Notes: generated by a model not told the origin, from the sequence alone. DNA of 64,000 nt from UBA6136 sp044237765 (GCA_044237765.1 JBIIEQ010000005.1:1-64000), one strand, 5' to 3'. Positions 42,073 through 50,819 are shown, counted from the first letter of the stretch. Made by a program: numbers and translations.

Positions 42073-42714
42073 TTATGCAGCCTCGATCAGTTCGCGGATT
42101 TCGCGTGCTGAGTCTGCGGGTGAAGGAGCACCGTAGATGGCTGCTCCGACCACAACGATGCCGGCTCCCGAGCGGGCAACCTGCTGTGCGGTGGATTGCT
42201 TGATACCACCCGCAACCGAGATGCGGACCGGAAGGCCAAGCTTGGCTACGAGTTGCAGGTCGGCAAACGGGGTCTGGCCGGCGGCTTGAGCGTCAAGGCC
42301 GGTGTGGACGCCAATGATCTGCGCGCCGGCCTGTGCTGCAGCACGCGCACAAGCGGCCTTGTCAGGAACGTTGATCAGGTCAACCTGAACTTCTGCGTTG
42401 TACTTGTTGGCTGCCTTAATGACGCCTGCAATGGTTGGGAGGCCGGAGACGCCCAGCACGGTCACGATGTCGGCACCGGCTTCGAAGAAGGGGGATGCTT
42501 CGTATTCGCCTGCATCCATGGTCTTCAGGTCAACCAGCAACAGTTTGTTCGGGAACTTTTTCTTCAGCTCACGTACCAGCGGAAGACCATTGGCCTTGAT
42601 GTTCGGAGTGCCGATTTCAAGAATGTCGACGTAAGGTGCCGCCAAGGTAGCGAGCTTGAAGGTGGTGGCGTTGTCTAAGGAGTCCAGAGCCAACTGAATT
42701 AATGGTCTTGCCAT
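42073..42714 (-). CDS. hxlA: 3-hexulose-6-phosphate synthase
   Basis: HPS condenses formaldehyde with ribulose 5-phosphate. The 213-residue orotidine-decarboxylase-like barrel has LIQLALDSLDN, DILEIGTPNIKANGLPLVREL in parts, the catalytic LLVDLKTMDAGEYEASPFFEAGADIVTVLG region in parts, and GVHTGLDAQAAGQ. The KxxD acid-base signature DLKTMDAGEYE is intact. GGAGAG precedes the ATG. It has a near-consensus promoter with a palindrome just downstream of it. The gene order hps-phi is convergent with tkt-fba. Confidence 0.96.
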   Translation of the reverse strand: MARPLIQLALDSLDNATTFKLATLAAPYVDILEIGTPNIKANGLPLVRELKKKFPNKLLLVDLKTMDAGEYEASPFFEAGADIVTVLGVSGLPTIAGVIKAANKYNAEVQVDLINVPDKAACARAAAQAGAQIIGVHTGLDAQAAGQTPFADLQLVAKLGLPVRISVAGGIKQSTAQQVARSGAGIVVVGAAIYGAPSPADSAREIRELIEAA

Positions 42715-42760
42715 GTTATCTCTCCGATTGTTTTATGGTTAATTGATAGCTCGCGTGCGA

Positions 42761-42777
42761 TGCATTTCCGAAATGCA
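42761..42777. promoter_or_regulatory. Perfect palindrome in the hps leader
   Basis: TGCATTTC and GAAATGCA are perfect 8-bp arms around one base. The site lies about 10 nt downstream of the -10 box, so it overlaps or directly follows the transcription start. It may be a repressor operator or a 5' mRNA hairpin. Confidence 0.55.
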
Positions 42778-42787
42778 CTGTTCCCGA

Positions 42788-42816
42788 ATTTAAGGCACAA
42801 GGCCGAAAGATGTCAA
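42788..42816 (-). promoter_or_regulatory. Strong sigma-70 promoter for hps-phi
   Basis: On the minus strand TTGACA (42816-42811) is followed after exactly 17 nt by TTAAAT (42793-42788). This is the best promoter match in the window. The leader to the hps ATG is about 66 nt. Confidence 0.75.
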
Positions 42817-42942
42817 CACACGTTTTTGTCGATTCATAAGGAACGAGTCACACCTACGCCACCTTAATGGCAGCGAGGATGATGCGAACCCGTGACTGAT
42901 GAAGTTTGCTCTAAGCTGACGGATATGCCGTAACAGCTAAAT

Positions 42943-43626
42943 TCAGGCTGCAAGTCCCTGGCTTTTCAGGTACTTGGCTACGCCAGTTTCGCCCGCCGGT
43001 TTGGCAGCTTCAGGCAAATTGGCTACATACTTTTCTACACCCGTCGGCTGCTTGCTGCTGGAGCCAGAACTGCTCTCAGTGGCTGCCAGGGACACGACAT
43101 ACTTGGCTACGCCAGTTTGTGGTTTTGCCGGCGCGGACTCAGCCATTGATGCAACATAGCGGGCTACACCAGTTGCATTGCTGTCGATGGAAGTCGACTG
43201 GTTGCTCACGTATCTTTCCACGCCGGTAGTTCCGGTCTTGGCAGCGGGAGCACTCGCCACATAAGAAGACGCGTCAACGGGAGCGTTTTTACCCTTCCGT
43301 AGAAACCAGAACGCCGCTGCGGCAGCTACGGCAGCACCCAAGATCATCGGCAGGTTCGAATCTTCTTCGGTCTTTTTAGCTGAGGCGACCGAGGTAGGCG
43401 TGGCTTCAGTCTTTGATTCGGATTTGCTGACAGTGGCAGCAGCTGGTTTGGTGTCTGATGCTGCTTGAGTCTTGCCAGCTTCGGCATGCTTGGAAATCAA
43501 CTCGGCATCCTGCTTGATGATTTCAGGCTGGAAGTCGGCTGCTGGATACTGTGTCTCAGCGCCAACCAACGGACTGGCGACCAACAAGGCTACGAGGACA
43601 CTTTTCGTCAGATTATGGACTTTCAC
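42943..43626 (-). CDS. Uncharacterised membrane-anchored protein with five TGVxxY repeats
   Basis: The 227-residue product has a signal peptide (about 1-23), an Ala/Lys/Thr-rich linker, a membrane helix (about 92-109, LPMILGAAVAAAAAFWFL) and RKGK after it. The C-terminal part contains five short repeats TGV[AE][KR]Y[VL] at residues 134, 152, 171, 195 and 214, spaced 18-24 residues apart by Ser/Ala/Pro linkers, and the protein ends TGVAKYLKSQGLAA. The repeats look like docking peptides. If the signal is cleaved, positive charges after the helix would place the repeats in the cytoplasm. I cannot assign a function. It lies between hps and a HAD gene on the same strand. Confidence 0.75.
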   Translation of the reverse strand: MKVHNLTKSVLVALLVASPLVGAETQYPAADFQPEIIKQDAELISKHAEAGKTQAASDTKPAAATVSKSESKTEATPTSVASAKKTEEDSNLPMILGAAVAAAAAFWFLRKGKNAPVDASSYVASAPAAKTGTTGVERYVSNQSTSIDSNATGVARYVASMAESAPAKPQTGVAKYVVSLAATESSSGSSSKQPTGVEKYVANLPEAAKPAGETGVAKYLKSQGLAA

Positions 43627-43813
43627 GTCTTTCCCCTCTGAAGGTTAGTTTTAGTGGTTATGGCCCCGAAAGGCTGGAAGCTGGTTTTCACCTTTCCGTA
43701 GTATAAGGGGGTGATGTGGCAAATGGAATATATTCGGCCGTGCGTCTGAAACGAGGCTCTTGGGAGGCAGCATTTTGAACCATCCTCAAAAGCTCGGCGT
43801 GGGCTTGTGCCGA

Positions 43814-44449
43814 TCATCGGAGCAAGTCGTGCAGGGAGATCATATCGGTGAAGGTTCGCGTGTCGCCGATTGCGAGACGCGCGTTGTCTCCGTCAGGTGC
43901 ATATCCGAAGGGAGTCATGCCGGCTGAAAGAGCGGCTTGAATGCCCAAGGGGCTGTCTTCCACGACGGCGCAGGCGCTTGGGTTCACCCCCATTGATCTC
44001 GCGGCAAAGAGGAAGAGGCCGGGCTCGGGTTTCCAACTCCCGCAATCGTAAGCGCTGTATATCCGGCCATGAAAATAGGGGAGAAGACCGGTCACTTTCA
44101 GGCTGATCTGCATCTTGTCCTGTGGGCCGTTGGAGGCGACACAAGCGGGGATGGGCAATTTTTGAAGTAGCTCATGCACGCCGTCCATCGCCGTAAGCCG
44201 CTCTTCAAAGGCGATCGCCATTCTTTGTCTGATGGTGGGAAGAAACCAGTCGGGAACGGGCTTGCCTAGCCATTGCGCTATCAGGTCGATGGTGTCGGCC
44301 ATTTTTCGGCCTGCAAAATGTTCAATCGCTTCCTCGATGGTGATGCTGAGCCCCAGTTCCTGAGCACAATCAACGATCACGGCGTTACCGACTCTTTCGC
44401 TGTCCACCAGGGTCCCGTCGCAATCAAAGATGATGGCTTCAAATCGCAT
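43814..44449 (-). CDS. HAD-superfamily phosphatase (subfamily IA)
   Basis: The 211-residue product is a HAD hydrolase with motif I IIFDCDGTLVDSE (nucleophile Asp9, acid Asp11), a helical cap (about 17-85), motif II CVASNGP, motif III Lys in SWKPEPGLFLFAA and motif IV VVEDSPLGIQAA. It resembles YieH/phosphoglycolate-type phosphatases that act on small sugar phosphates. Exact substrate is not readable. It lies 12 nt from the uvrD stop on the same strand and may be co-transcribed with uvrD. Confidence 0.88.
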   Translation of the reverse strand: MRFEAIIFDCDGTLVDSERVGNAVIVDCAQELGLSITIEEAIEHFAGRKMADTIDLIAQWLGKPVPDWFLPTIRQRMAIAFEERLTAMDGVHELLQKLPIPACVASNGPQDKMQISLKVTGLLPYFHGRIYSAYDCGSWKPEPGLFLFAARSMGVNPSACAVVEDSPLGIQAALSAGMTPFGYAPDGDNARLAIGDTRTFTDMISLHDLLR

Positions 44450-44460
44450 TTCGGCACCGC

Positions 44461-46629
44461 TTAGTGGACATGTTCAAGATTGGCGTAAGCCAGCATCAGC
44501 CATTTCACGCCGGCATCCGAAAAGTTGACCTGGATGCGAGCCTGGGCGCCTTCTCCCTCGGCTTGCAGAATCACGCCTTCGCCGAACTTGCCATGAACCA
44601 CCCGTTGTCCCATGCGGAAGGGTTGATTTTCGTTGTGGCTTGAAGGAACTCGAGTGTCCATTATCGAGGCTTTGCTGTTTCCGCCACGCAGGCGCACTTC
44701 CTCTAAATGCTCAGGCGGGATTTCTCTGATGAAACGGGACGGTCGAGGATAGGTCTCCTTGCCATAAAGGCGTCTCGATTCAGCATAAGTCAGGTACAGT
44801 TTTTTCCGTGCTCGGGTGATGCCGACGTAACAGAGTCGACGTTCTTCTTCCAGTCGCCCGGCTTCATCCAGGGACTGAAGGCTGGGGAAGAGTCCTTCTT
44901 CGAGTCCGACGAGAAACACCAGGTCGAACTCAAGCCCCTTTGCTGCATGCAGCGTCATCAATTGCACCCAATCATTATCCGAATTCGCCTGATTCTCGCC
45001 GGATTCCAGTGCGGCATGCGCCAGAAATTGCTCGAGAACCGGCAGTTCCGGGTCAAGCGTGGGCTCATGCTCGAACTGCCTTGCGGCATTGACCAACTCC
45101 TCCAGATTTTCGACCCGTTGTTCTGCCTGCTCACTCCGTTCCTTTCGGTAGTGGTCAAGAAGGCCGGAATCCGTCAGGGCTTTTTGGGTCTTTTCCCATA
45201 GCGGTAACTCCAGAGTGGCTGCGCGCAGATGCTCGATCAAGGCCCTGAATTGCAGGAAAGGATTCCGGGTTCGCGTTGACAAGGCCTCCTCCAGGCAGAG
45301 GCGCTCCATGCTTTGCCAAAGAGAAGTCTGCTCTTTCCTTGCCAGGTCGCGTATGAGATCGAGTGATTTGGCACCGATGCCTCTGGTTGGGGTGTTGATA
45401 ATGCGCTCGAACGACGCGTCATCCTTTGGGTTGGCGATGATCCGCAGGTAAGCCAGCGCATCCTTGATCTCGGCTCTTTCGAAAAACCTCAGGCCGCCAT
45501 AGACCCGATAGGGCACGCCCATGGCCACCAGCTTTTCTTCAAACTGTCGGGACTGGGCATTGGAGCGGTACAGAATCGCCGCATCACGCCGCGCATGGCC
45601 AGTTTGCGACCAAGCCTGCAGGCGATTGACGACAAAGTAGGCTTCATCTTGCTCATTGAAGGCGCTGTAAAGTGAGATAGCCTCTCCCTCGCCCAGCTCT
45701 GTCCAAAGATCCTTGCCAAGGCGGTTCTCATTGTGAGTGATGAGTGCATTGGCGGCTGCCAGAATGTGGCCGGTAGACCGATAGTTTTGTTCCAGTCGAA
45801 TGAGTGTGTGACTGGGGTAGTCACGCTGGAAATGCTGAAGATTTTCCACCATGGCCCCGCGCCAGCTGTAGATCGACTGGTCATCGTCACCAACGGCAAA
45901 CAGGTTTTCACTGACCTGTGACAATAGCCGCAGCCAGGCATACTGAATACGGTTCGTGTCCTGAAATTCGTCAACCAGGATGTGTTCGAATTTCTTTTGG
46001 TAGAAAGCAAGCAGGTCAGGGTGGTCGCGGAGTAACTCATGGGCTCTCAGCAATAGCTCGGCAAAATCGACCAGTCCGGAGCGTTCGCAGAGTTCTTCGT
46101 AAGCTTGGTAAATGCGGAGCATCTGGCTTTCAAAGGGGTCATGCGGAGTCGGCATGTGGCGGGCCCGGCGTCCTTCTTCCTTTTGTGCGTTGATGAACCA
46201 TTGCGCCTGGCGCGCTGGCCAGCGATTTTCGTCAAGCTGCAAGCCCTTGATGAGCCGCTTGATGATCCGATGCTGATCGTCCGAATCGATAATCTGAAAT
46301 GTGTCGGGCAGTTTGGCGTCGCTGGCATGGCGACGCAGCAGGCGGTGGGCAAGTCCGTGAAAAGTGCCAACCCAAAGATCTCGGGTGGGAATGCCGAGCA
46401 GCGATTCTATGCGGTTTCGCATTTCACTGGCGGCCTTGTTGGTGAAGGTGACCGCCAAGATGCGTTGTGGGGTGACCGCTTCGGCCTTGATCAGCCAAGC
46501 GATTCTGTGAACGAGGACGCGGGTTTTTCCGCTCCCGGCACCCGCGAGCACGAGTAGCGTTGGACTGGGGGAGCAAACAGCAAGACGCTGTGCCGAATTC
46601 AGGGGTTCGATGATCGGGGTGACGTCCAT
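44461..46629 (-). CDS. uvrD: DNA helicase II UvrD
   Basis: UvrD is a 3'-5' SF1A helicase in nucleotide-excision and mismatch repair. The 722 residues show Walker A AGAGSGKTRVLVHR (from residue 29), motif Ia VTFTNKAASEMR, motif II ILVDEFQDTNRIQYAWL, motif III VGDDDQSIYSWRGA, motif IV RLEQNYRST, motif V LMTLHAAKGLEFDLVFLVGLEEGLFP in parts, and motif VI EEERRLCYVGITRARKKL. The C-terminal Tudor-like region (GQRVVHGKFGEGVIL) binds RNA polymerase. ATG 46629 gives the family start MDVTPIIEPLNSAQR; the upstream extension is not conserved. Confidence 0.97.
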   Translation of the reverse strand: MDVTPIIEPLNSAQRLAVCSPSPTLLVLAGAGSGKTRVLVHRIAWLIKAEAVTPQRILAVTFTNKAASEMRNRIESLLGIPTRDLWVGTFHGLAHRLLRRHASDAKLPDTFQIIDSDDQHRIIKRLIKGLQLDENRWPARQAQWFINAQKEEGRRARHMPTPHDPFESQMLRIYQAYEELCERSGLVDFAELLLRAHELLRDHPDLLAFYQKKFEHILVDEFQDTNRIQYAWLRLLSQVSENLFAVGDDDQSIYSWRGAMVENLQHFQRDYPSHTLIRLEQNYRSTGHILAAANALITHNENRLGKDLWTELGEGEAISLYSAFNEQDEAYFVVNRLQAWSQTGHARRDAAILYRSNAQSRQFEEKLVAMGVPYRVYGGLRFFERAEIKDALAYLRIIANPKDDASFERIINTPTRGIGAKSLDLIRDLARKEQTSLWQSMERLCLEEALSTRTRNPFLQFRALIEHLRAATLELPLWEKTQKALTDSGLLDHYRKERSEQAEQRVENLEELVNAARQFEHEPTLDPELPVLEQFLAHAALESGENQANSDNDWVQLMTLHAAKGLEFDLVFLVGLEEGLFPSLQSLDEAGRLEEERRLCYVGITRARKKLYLTYAESRRLYGKETYPRPSRFIREIPPEHLEEVRLRGGNSKASIMDTRVPSSHNENQPFRMGQRVVHGKFGEGVILQAEGEGAQARIQVNFSDAGVKWLMLAYANLEHVH

Positions 46630-46729
46630 GCCCCATTCTAACGGAATCTCCCTTCCAATCGCCTTGCGTGGCTGGCGCGAAGCCAGCACAATTGCCAAGT
46701 TGAAAACCTTAAATCAGGAGGAGATCTCA

Positions 46730-46975
46730 ATGAGCTTTGATATCAAGCGCGCTATGAGTCGCGAGTTCAACGTGGGTAGCAAGGAGCAGCGTATTCGGTA
46801 TGGCGTAGGCATAGGCATGCTCCTGGTGTCTGTGTTTTTGGCCAATATCCCTCTGTTGCTGATTGGCGTCGTTTTGGTCGCAACTGCAAAGTTGCAGTGG
46901 TGCCCAGTCTATTCTGGATTGAGCAAATCCAGTGTTGAACCGGGTGATGAACCGCCCGTGGCCAGTCATCACTGA
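46730..46975 (+). CDS. DUF2892 small membrane protein
   Basis: The 81-residue protein has an amphipathic N terminus (RAMSREFNVGSKEQRIRYGVG) and two short hydrophobic helices (GIGMLLVSVFLANIPLLLIGVVLVATA in parts), with a Cys-Pro (QWCPVYSGLG-like QWCPVYSGLS) at the end of the second. This matches DUF2892 (YgaP C-terminal-like) proteins, often found beside rhodaneses in sulfur-using bacteria. GGAGGAGAT precedes the ATG. It is divergent from uvrD. Confidence 0.88.
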   Translation: MSFDIKRAMSREFNVGSKEQRIRYGVGIGMLLVSVFLANIPLLLIGVVLVATAKLQWCPVYSGLSKSSVEPGDEPPVASHH

Positions 46976-47336
46976 TTCAGTCTAACAACGCGAATTATTC
47001 GCTGGTCTTCTGCCAGTGACCTTTTGGTCACTGGCCCATTCCTTCGAGGTCCCAAGGATCTCCTGTCTTTACTTCCAGCCGCTTTAATCTTCCTTCTTGA
47101 ATGGCTCTGAAGAGCCGCTTCGGTGGGCGTCAGATTCCCGGCGCCTAACTTTTGAGCTCGCGATTTTTCTGAAATGACTCAAGCGCTCTCTGCTTGAGCC
47201 GATCTCGCTTGTCTCTTTTCCAGTTTGTCTCCGCGCCCTTGATGGCCGGCTATTTCGGGAATCCCTCCCTCTTTCAATCTACTCCGGCTGTCCTCGGGTC
47301 TTGGGGTGGCGCTTCTTGATGCAAATCCCGATGCGC
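46976..47336. other. Gap between DUF2892 gene and dcw promoter
   Basis: No gene is seen. A perfect 10-bp hairpin GCCAGTGACC (47012-47021) / GGTCACTGGC (47026-47035) with a TTTT loop lies 36 nt after the DUF2892 stop; it lacks a following T-run. A smaller GGCTC/GAGCC hairpin is near 47103-47116. Confidence 0.6.
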
Positions 47337-47365
47337 TTGACTTGTTTGGGCAGGCTTCCTATATT
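47337..47365 (+). promoter_or_regulatory. Promoter of the dcw cluster (mraZ promoter)
   Basis: TTGACT (47337-47342), 17 nt, TATATT (47360-47365). The MraZ boxes begin just after the predicted start point. Confidence 0.75.
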
Positions 47366-47372
47366 CACGACA

Positions 47373-47410
47373 AAAGTGGTGGAAAGTGGGGGATAATGGA
47401 ATGAAGTGGG
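47373..47410 (+). promoter_or_regulatory. Four TGG boxes at 10-bp spacing (MraZ operator)
   Basis: TGG occurs at 47377, 47387, 47397 and 47407, exactly one helical turn apart, mostly as AAGTGG. MraZ is known to bind TGGGN direct repeats separated by 5 nt upstream of its own gene, giving the same 10-bp period. Confidence 0.8.
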
Positions 47411-47424
47411 TTCGGGGGGAATAA

Positions 47425-47880
47425 ATGTTTCGGGGCGTCAGTGCAATCAATCTCGATGACAAGGGCCGGTTGGCAGTGCCGACCCGATACCGTGTCGAGT
47501 TAGGTGATTGCTGCGATAACCAGATCGTATTGACTGTCGGTCTCGATAAATGCCTTCTTCTCTACCCCTTGCCTGAATTTGAGGAAATCGAGCGAAAGTT
47601 GGTCAAGCTCCCCGCACTCAACAAGAAGGCAAAGCGCCTTCAGCGCCTTTTGATAGGTCATGCCACCGAATGTGAAATGGATGCCCAAGGGCGCTTTCTC
47701 ATTCCGGAGCCCCTCCGCCGGTTTGCCGGCCTTGATCGGAAGGTGGCCCTGATTGGCCAGGGTAACAAGTTTGAGATCTGGGATGAGGAAAGTTGGGTCA
47801 ATGCCCGTGATGAATGGATAGATGAGGAGCAGTCGGACGAGGATGAGTTGTCCCCCGAGCTCGGGTCACTCTCGTTTTAA
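47425..47880 (+). CDS. mraZ: Transcriptional regulator MraZ
   Basis: MraZ is an AbrB-like, ring-forming DNA-binding protein that represses the dcw operon by binding repeats in its own promoter. The 151-residue product has two MraZ repeats: FRGVSAINLDDKGRLAVPTRYR in parts, and CEMDAQGRFLIPEPLRRFAGLDRKVALIGQGNKFEIWDEESW in parts. GGGGGGA lies before the ATG. TAATG overlap couples it to rsmH. Confidence 0.97.
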   Translation: MFRGVSAINLDDKGRLAVPTRYRVELGDCCDNQIVLTVGLDKCLLLYPLPEFEEIERKLVKLPALNKKAKRLQRLLIGHATECEMDAQGRFLIPEPLRRFAGLDRKVALIGQGNKFEIWDEESWVNARDEWIDEEQSDEDELSPELGSLSF

Positions 47881-48824
47881 TGGAGTCCGCGACGGCACCC
47901 CTTCATCAGTCGGTATTGCTGGCTGAATGCATCGAGGGGCTCCAGCTCAGTGCAAGCGATTTCGTGGTCGATTGCACTTTTGGGCGAGGCGGTCACAGTC
48001 TGGCTGTTTTGGAGCGATTGGGGACGAAGGGCAGCCTATTAGCCCTGGATAAGGATCTTGAGGCCACCCGCTCGGCAGAAGCGTTGGCACTGTCAGCGGA
48101 TTCGAGATTCAAGCTGGCGCATGCGAGCTTCGCTAACCTGAAGATCGAGGTTGAGCGTCTTGGCTGGTTTGGTAGGGTGGGCGGCATCTTGATGGATCTT
48201 GGGGTTTCCTCGCCGCAGCTCGATCAGGCAGAGAGGGGGTTCAGTTTTCTGCGAGAGGGTCCACTGGACATGCGCATGAACGCAACCCAAGGGGAAACCG
48301 CTGCGGAGTGGCTTGCCAGTGTGTCCGAGCAGGAGTTGGCTGATGTGCTCCATCAATATGGGGAAGAGCGTTTCGGAAGAAGGATTGCTCATTCGATCGT
48401 GACGCAGCGGGTGAGCAAGCGCATCAGTACGACAGCTGATTTGGTTAGGATCATCGAGGAGGCCGTTCCCACCCGGGAAAAGGGCAAACACCCGGCGACG
48501 AGAAGCTTTCAGGCTATTCGGATCAGGATTAATCGCGAATTGGCCGAATTGGAGACCGGGCTGACCCAGGCGCTCGAGGTTCTGAAACCCGGCGGCCGAC
48601 TGGTGGTGATCTCGTTCCACTCGCTGGAAGACCGGATAGTCAAGCGCTTTATGCGTGATCAGGAGCGGGGGTGGTGTGCAGGGGATTCGCGTCATTTGAT
48701 CCAGCAACCTGAAACATCGCGGTTGCGCCGGGTTGGCAAGGCGCTGAAGCCGAGCCAAGCGGAATTGAGGGCAAATGTCAGGTCACGTAGTGCGGTGTTG
48801 AGGGTCGCGGAAAAAAAAGAATGA
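47880..48824 (+). CDS. rsmH: 16S rRNA m4C1402 methyltransferase RsmH (MraW)
   Basis: RsmH methylates the N4 of C1402 in 16S rRNA. The 314-residue product has the conserved start HQSVLLAECIEGL, the SAM loop VVDCTFGRGGHSLAVLERL, LMDLGVSSPQLDQAERGFSF in parts, and near the C terminus VVISFHSLEDRIVKRFMR. It overlaps mraZ by one base and ftsL by 4 nt. Confidence 0.97.
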   Translation: MESATAPLHQSVLLAECIEGLQLSASDFVVDCTFGRGGHSLAVLERLGTKGSLLALDKDLEATRSAEALALSADSRFKLAHASFANLKIEVERLGWFGRVGGILMDLGVSSPQLDQAERGFSFLREGPLDMRMNATQGETAAEWLASVSEQELADVLHQYGEERFGRRIAHSIVTQRVSKRISTTADLVRIIEEAVPTREKGKHPATRSFQAIRIRINRELAELETGLTQALEVLKPGGRLVVISFHSLEDRIVKRFMRDQERGWCAGDSRHLIQQPETSRLRRVGKALKPSQAELRANVRSRSAVLRVAEKKE

Positions 48825-49081
48825 TGAAGGTGCTTTTGCTCTTGGTTGTCGTCGCTGTTGCATCAGCTTTGGGGGTGGTTCACATGAAATACCGTACGAG
48901 ACTTTTATTTTCTGAGGTGCAGAGACTCCAGCAGCTTAGCGAGGCGGCTGACGAGGAGTTGGTACAGCTACAGTTTGAGCAAAACAAATGGTCAGAGCGT
49001 GAGCGCATCCAGAAACAGGCAAGTGGAAGGCTCGGCATGAGTTTGCCGGATTCAGCGTTCATTATTTCCATACAGCCCTGA
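48821..49081 (+). CDS. ftsL: Cell division protein FtsL
   Basis: The 86-residue bitopic protein has one N-terminal membrane helix (about 4-20, LLLLVVVAVASALGVV) and a periplasmic coiled coil with a leucine pattern (LLFSEVQRLQQLSEAADEELVQLQFEQNKW in parts). FtsL forms the FtsQBL complex that activates FtsWI. Length and position between rsmH and ftsI identify it, as sequence conservation is low. Confidence 0.92.
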   Translation: MMKVLLLLVVVAVASALGVVHMKYRTRLLFSEVQRLQQLSEAADEELVQLQFEQNKWSERERIQKQASGRLGMSLPDSAFIISIQP

Positions 49082-49094
49082 TGCGGTAACGGTC

Positions 49095-50807
49095 ATGCTC
49101 ATTATTCGTCCCAAACAGACCGGTCCAGACTACAGCATGCGCTGGCGCGCACTGCTCGGCATCCTTCTTACCTCGCTGACAGTCTTGATAGGGCGAGCGG
49201 GTTATCTGCAGGTTCTCGACAAACAGTTTCTCAAGCATCAGGGTGATTTGCGACACGTCGGTGTGATGCCTGTCCCCGCGCACCGGGGTCGTATTACCGA
49301 CCGTAATGGTGAGTTGTTGGCGGTCAGTACTCCGGTCAAATCGATATGGGTCAGTCCCAAGGAGTTTTTGAGCACTCAGATTCCTTCGGACACGCTGAAA
49401 GCCTTCGCTGCGCGTTTGGGTTTGAAGGTAGACGAGCTCATGCGTCGAGTGGGTGAAAACGATAGCCGGGCCTTTGCCTACCTGAAACGCAAAATGAGCC
49501 CGGAGCAGGCAGATCTGCTTCTGGAAATGGGGTTGCCTGGTGTCCACGCGGAACGTGAGTACAAGCGTTATTACCCGACTGGAGAGGTCGCCGCCCACCT
49601 GGTGGGATTGACCAATGTCGACGGAAAGGGGCAGGAAGGCATGGAGTTGGTTTTCGACAGTTCCTTGCGTGGAGTGGATGGTGCCAGGAGAGCTGTAAGG
49701 GATGGCAAGCGCCGCATCATCGAAAAGACCGAGGAGGTGCGTCAACCTGTCCCTGGTCAGGATCTGGCGCTCAGTATCGACTCAAGATTGCAATACATCG
49801 CCCATCGGGAGTTGAAGGCGGCGGTGGCATATCATCGGGCCCGTTCGGGAACCTTGGTGATGATGGATGCCCAGACGGGTGAAGTGTTGGCCATATCCAA
49901 TCAACCCGCCTTCAATCCAAACAGTCGCGGCAAGGTATCGCCGGATGTTTCAAGGAATCGTGCCATTACCGATCTTTTCGAGCCCGGCTCCACCATGAAG
50001 CCATTTGCTGTGGCTTGCGCGATTGAGCTGGGATTGACCCATCCTCATGCAATGATCAACACCCAAGGTGGGACCATGCATGTCGGGACCAATGTGGTCA
50101 AGGATGTGCACAGCTATGGCGCGATGGATGTCACCAAGGTCATACAAAAATCCAGCAACGTCGGTACCAGCAAAATTGCGCTCAGCGTGCCGCCCAGGAA
50201 GTTCTGGGCTTTCTATCACAATCTTGGCTTCGGGCAGCCGATGGAAACCGGTTATCCGGGCGAGGCCAGGGGACGGCTGTCTGACTACCATGGGTGGAGT
50301 GCGTTTGAACAGGCTACGCTTTCCTTTGGGTATGGGGTTTCAACCTCAGCGTTACAGTTGGCTAGAGCCTATACCGCCATTGCGAATGCGGGTGTGATGC
50401 CTATGGCAAGCCTCGTAAGCAAGGGGCAAGATGGCGAGGCTCACCGTATCATGTCCGAGAAAACCGCGAGTTCATTGGCGGGTATGCTCGAAAAGGTGGT
50501 CTCGAAGGAGGGGACTGCGATCCAGGCGGCGGTGCCAGGTTACCGAGTTGCGGGCAAGACCGGGACTGTCAAGAAATTGGGTGCCCGTGGCTACACGACT
50601 TCAAAATACAACGCAGTCTTTGCTGGATTCGCCCCGGCTAGTCATCCTCGATTGGTCATGGTGGTGATGATTGATGAGCCTTCGGCGGGTGAATACTACG
50701 GCGGCGCGGTAGCGGCCCCCGTGTTTTCAAAAGTCATGCAGGAAGCACTGCGTGTCATGAATATAGCCCCCGACCACCCCGTGGCCCCGATGATTGCGGC
50801 CCGGTAG
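49095..50807 (+). CDS. ftsI: Septal peptidoglycan transpeptidase FtsI (PBP3)
   Basis: FtsI cross-links septal peptidoglycan. The 570-residue protein has an N-terminal membrane helix (about 18-36), a pedestal domain with RGRITDRNGELLAVSTP, and a transpeptidase domain with SxxK as Ser299-Lys302 (EPGSTMKPF), SSN at 353-355 and KTGT at 488-491. Works with FtsW encoded downstream. Confidence 0.97.
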   Translation: MLIIRPKQTGPDYSMRWRALLGILLTSLTVLIGRAGYLQVLDKQFLKHQGDLRHVGVMPVPAHRGRITDRNGELLAVSTPVKSIWVSPKEFLSTQIPSDTLKAFAARLGLKVDELMRRVGENDSRAFAYLKRKMSPEQADLLLEMGLPGVHAEREYKRYYPTGEVAAHLVGLTNVDGKGQEGMELVFDSSLRGVDGARRAVRDGKRRIIEKTEEVRQPVPGQDLALSIDSRLQYIAHRELKAAVAYHRARSGTLVMMDAQTGEVLAISNQPAFNPNSRGKVSPDVSRNRAITDLFEPGSTMKPFAVACAIELGLTHPHAMINTQGGTMHVGTNVVKDVHSYGAMDVTKVIQKSSNVGTSKIALSVPPRKFWAFYHNLGFGQPMETGYPGEARGRLSDYHGWSAFEQATLSFGYGVSTSALQLARAYTAIANAGVMPMASLVSKGQDGEAHRIMSEKTASSLAGMLEKVVSKEGTAIQAAVPGYRVAGKTGTVKKLGARGYTTSKYNAVFAGFAPASHPRLVMVVMIDEPSAGEYYGGAVAAPVFSKVMQEALRVMNIAPDHPVAPMIAAR

Positions 50808-50819
50808 GAAAGAGCTTTC

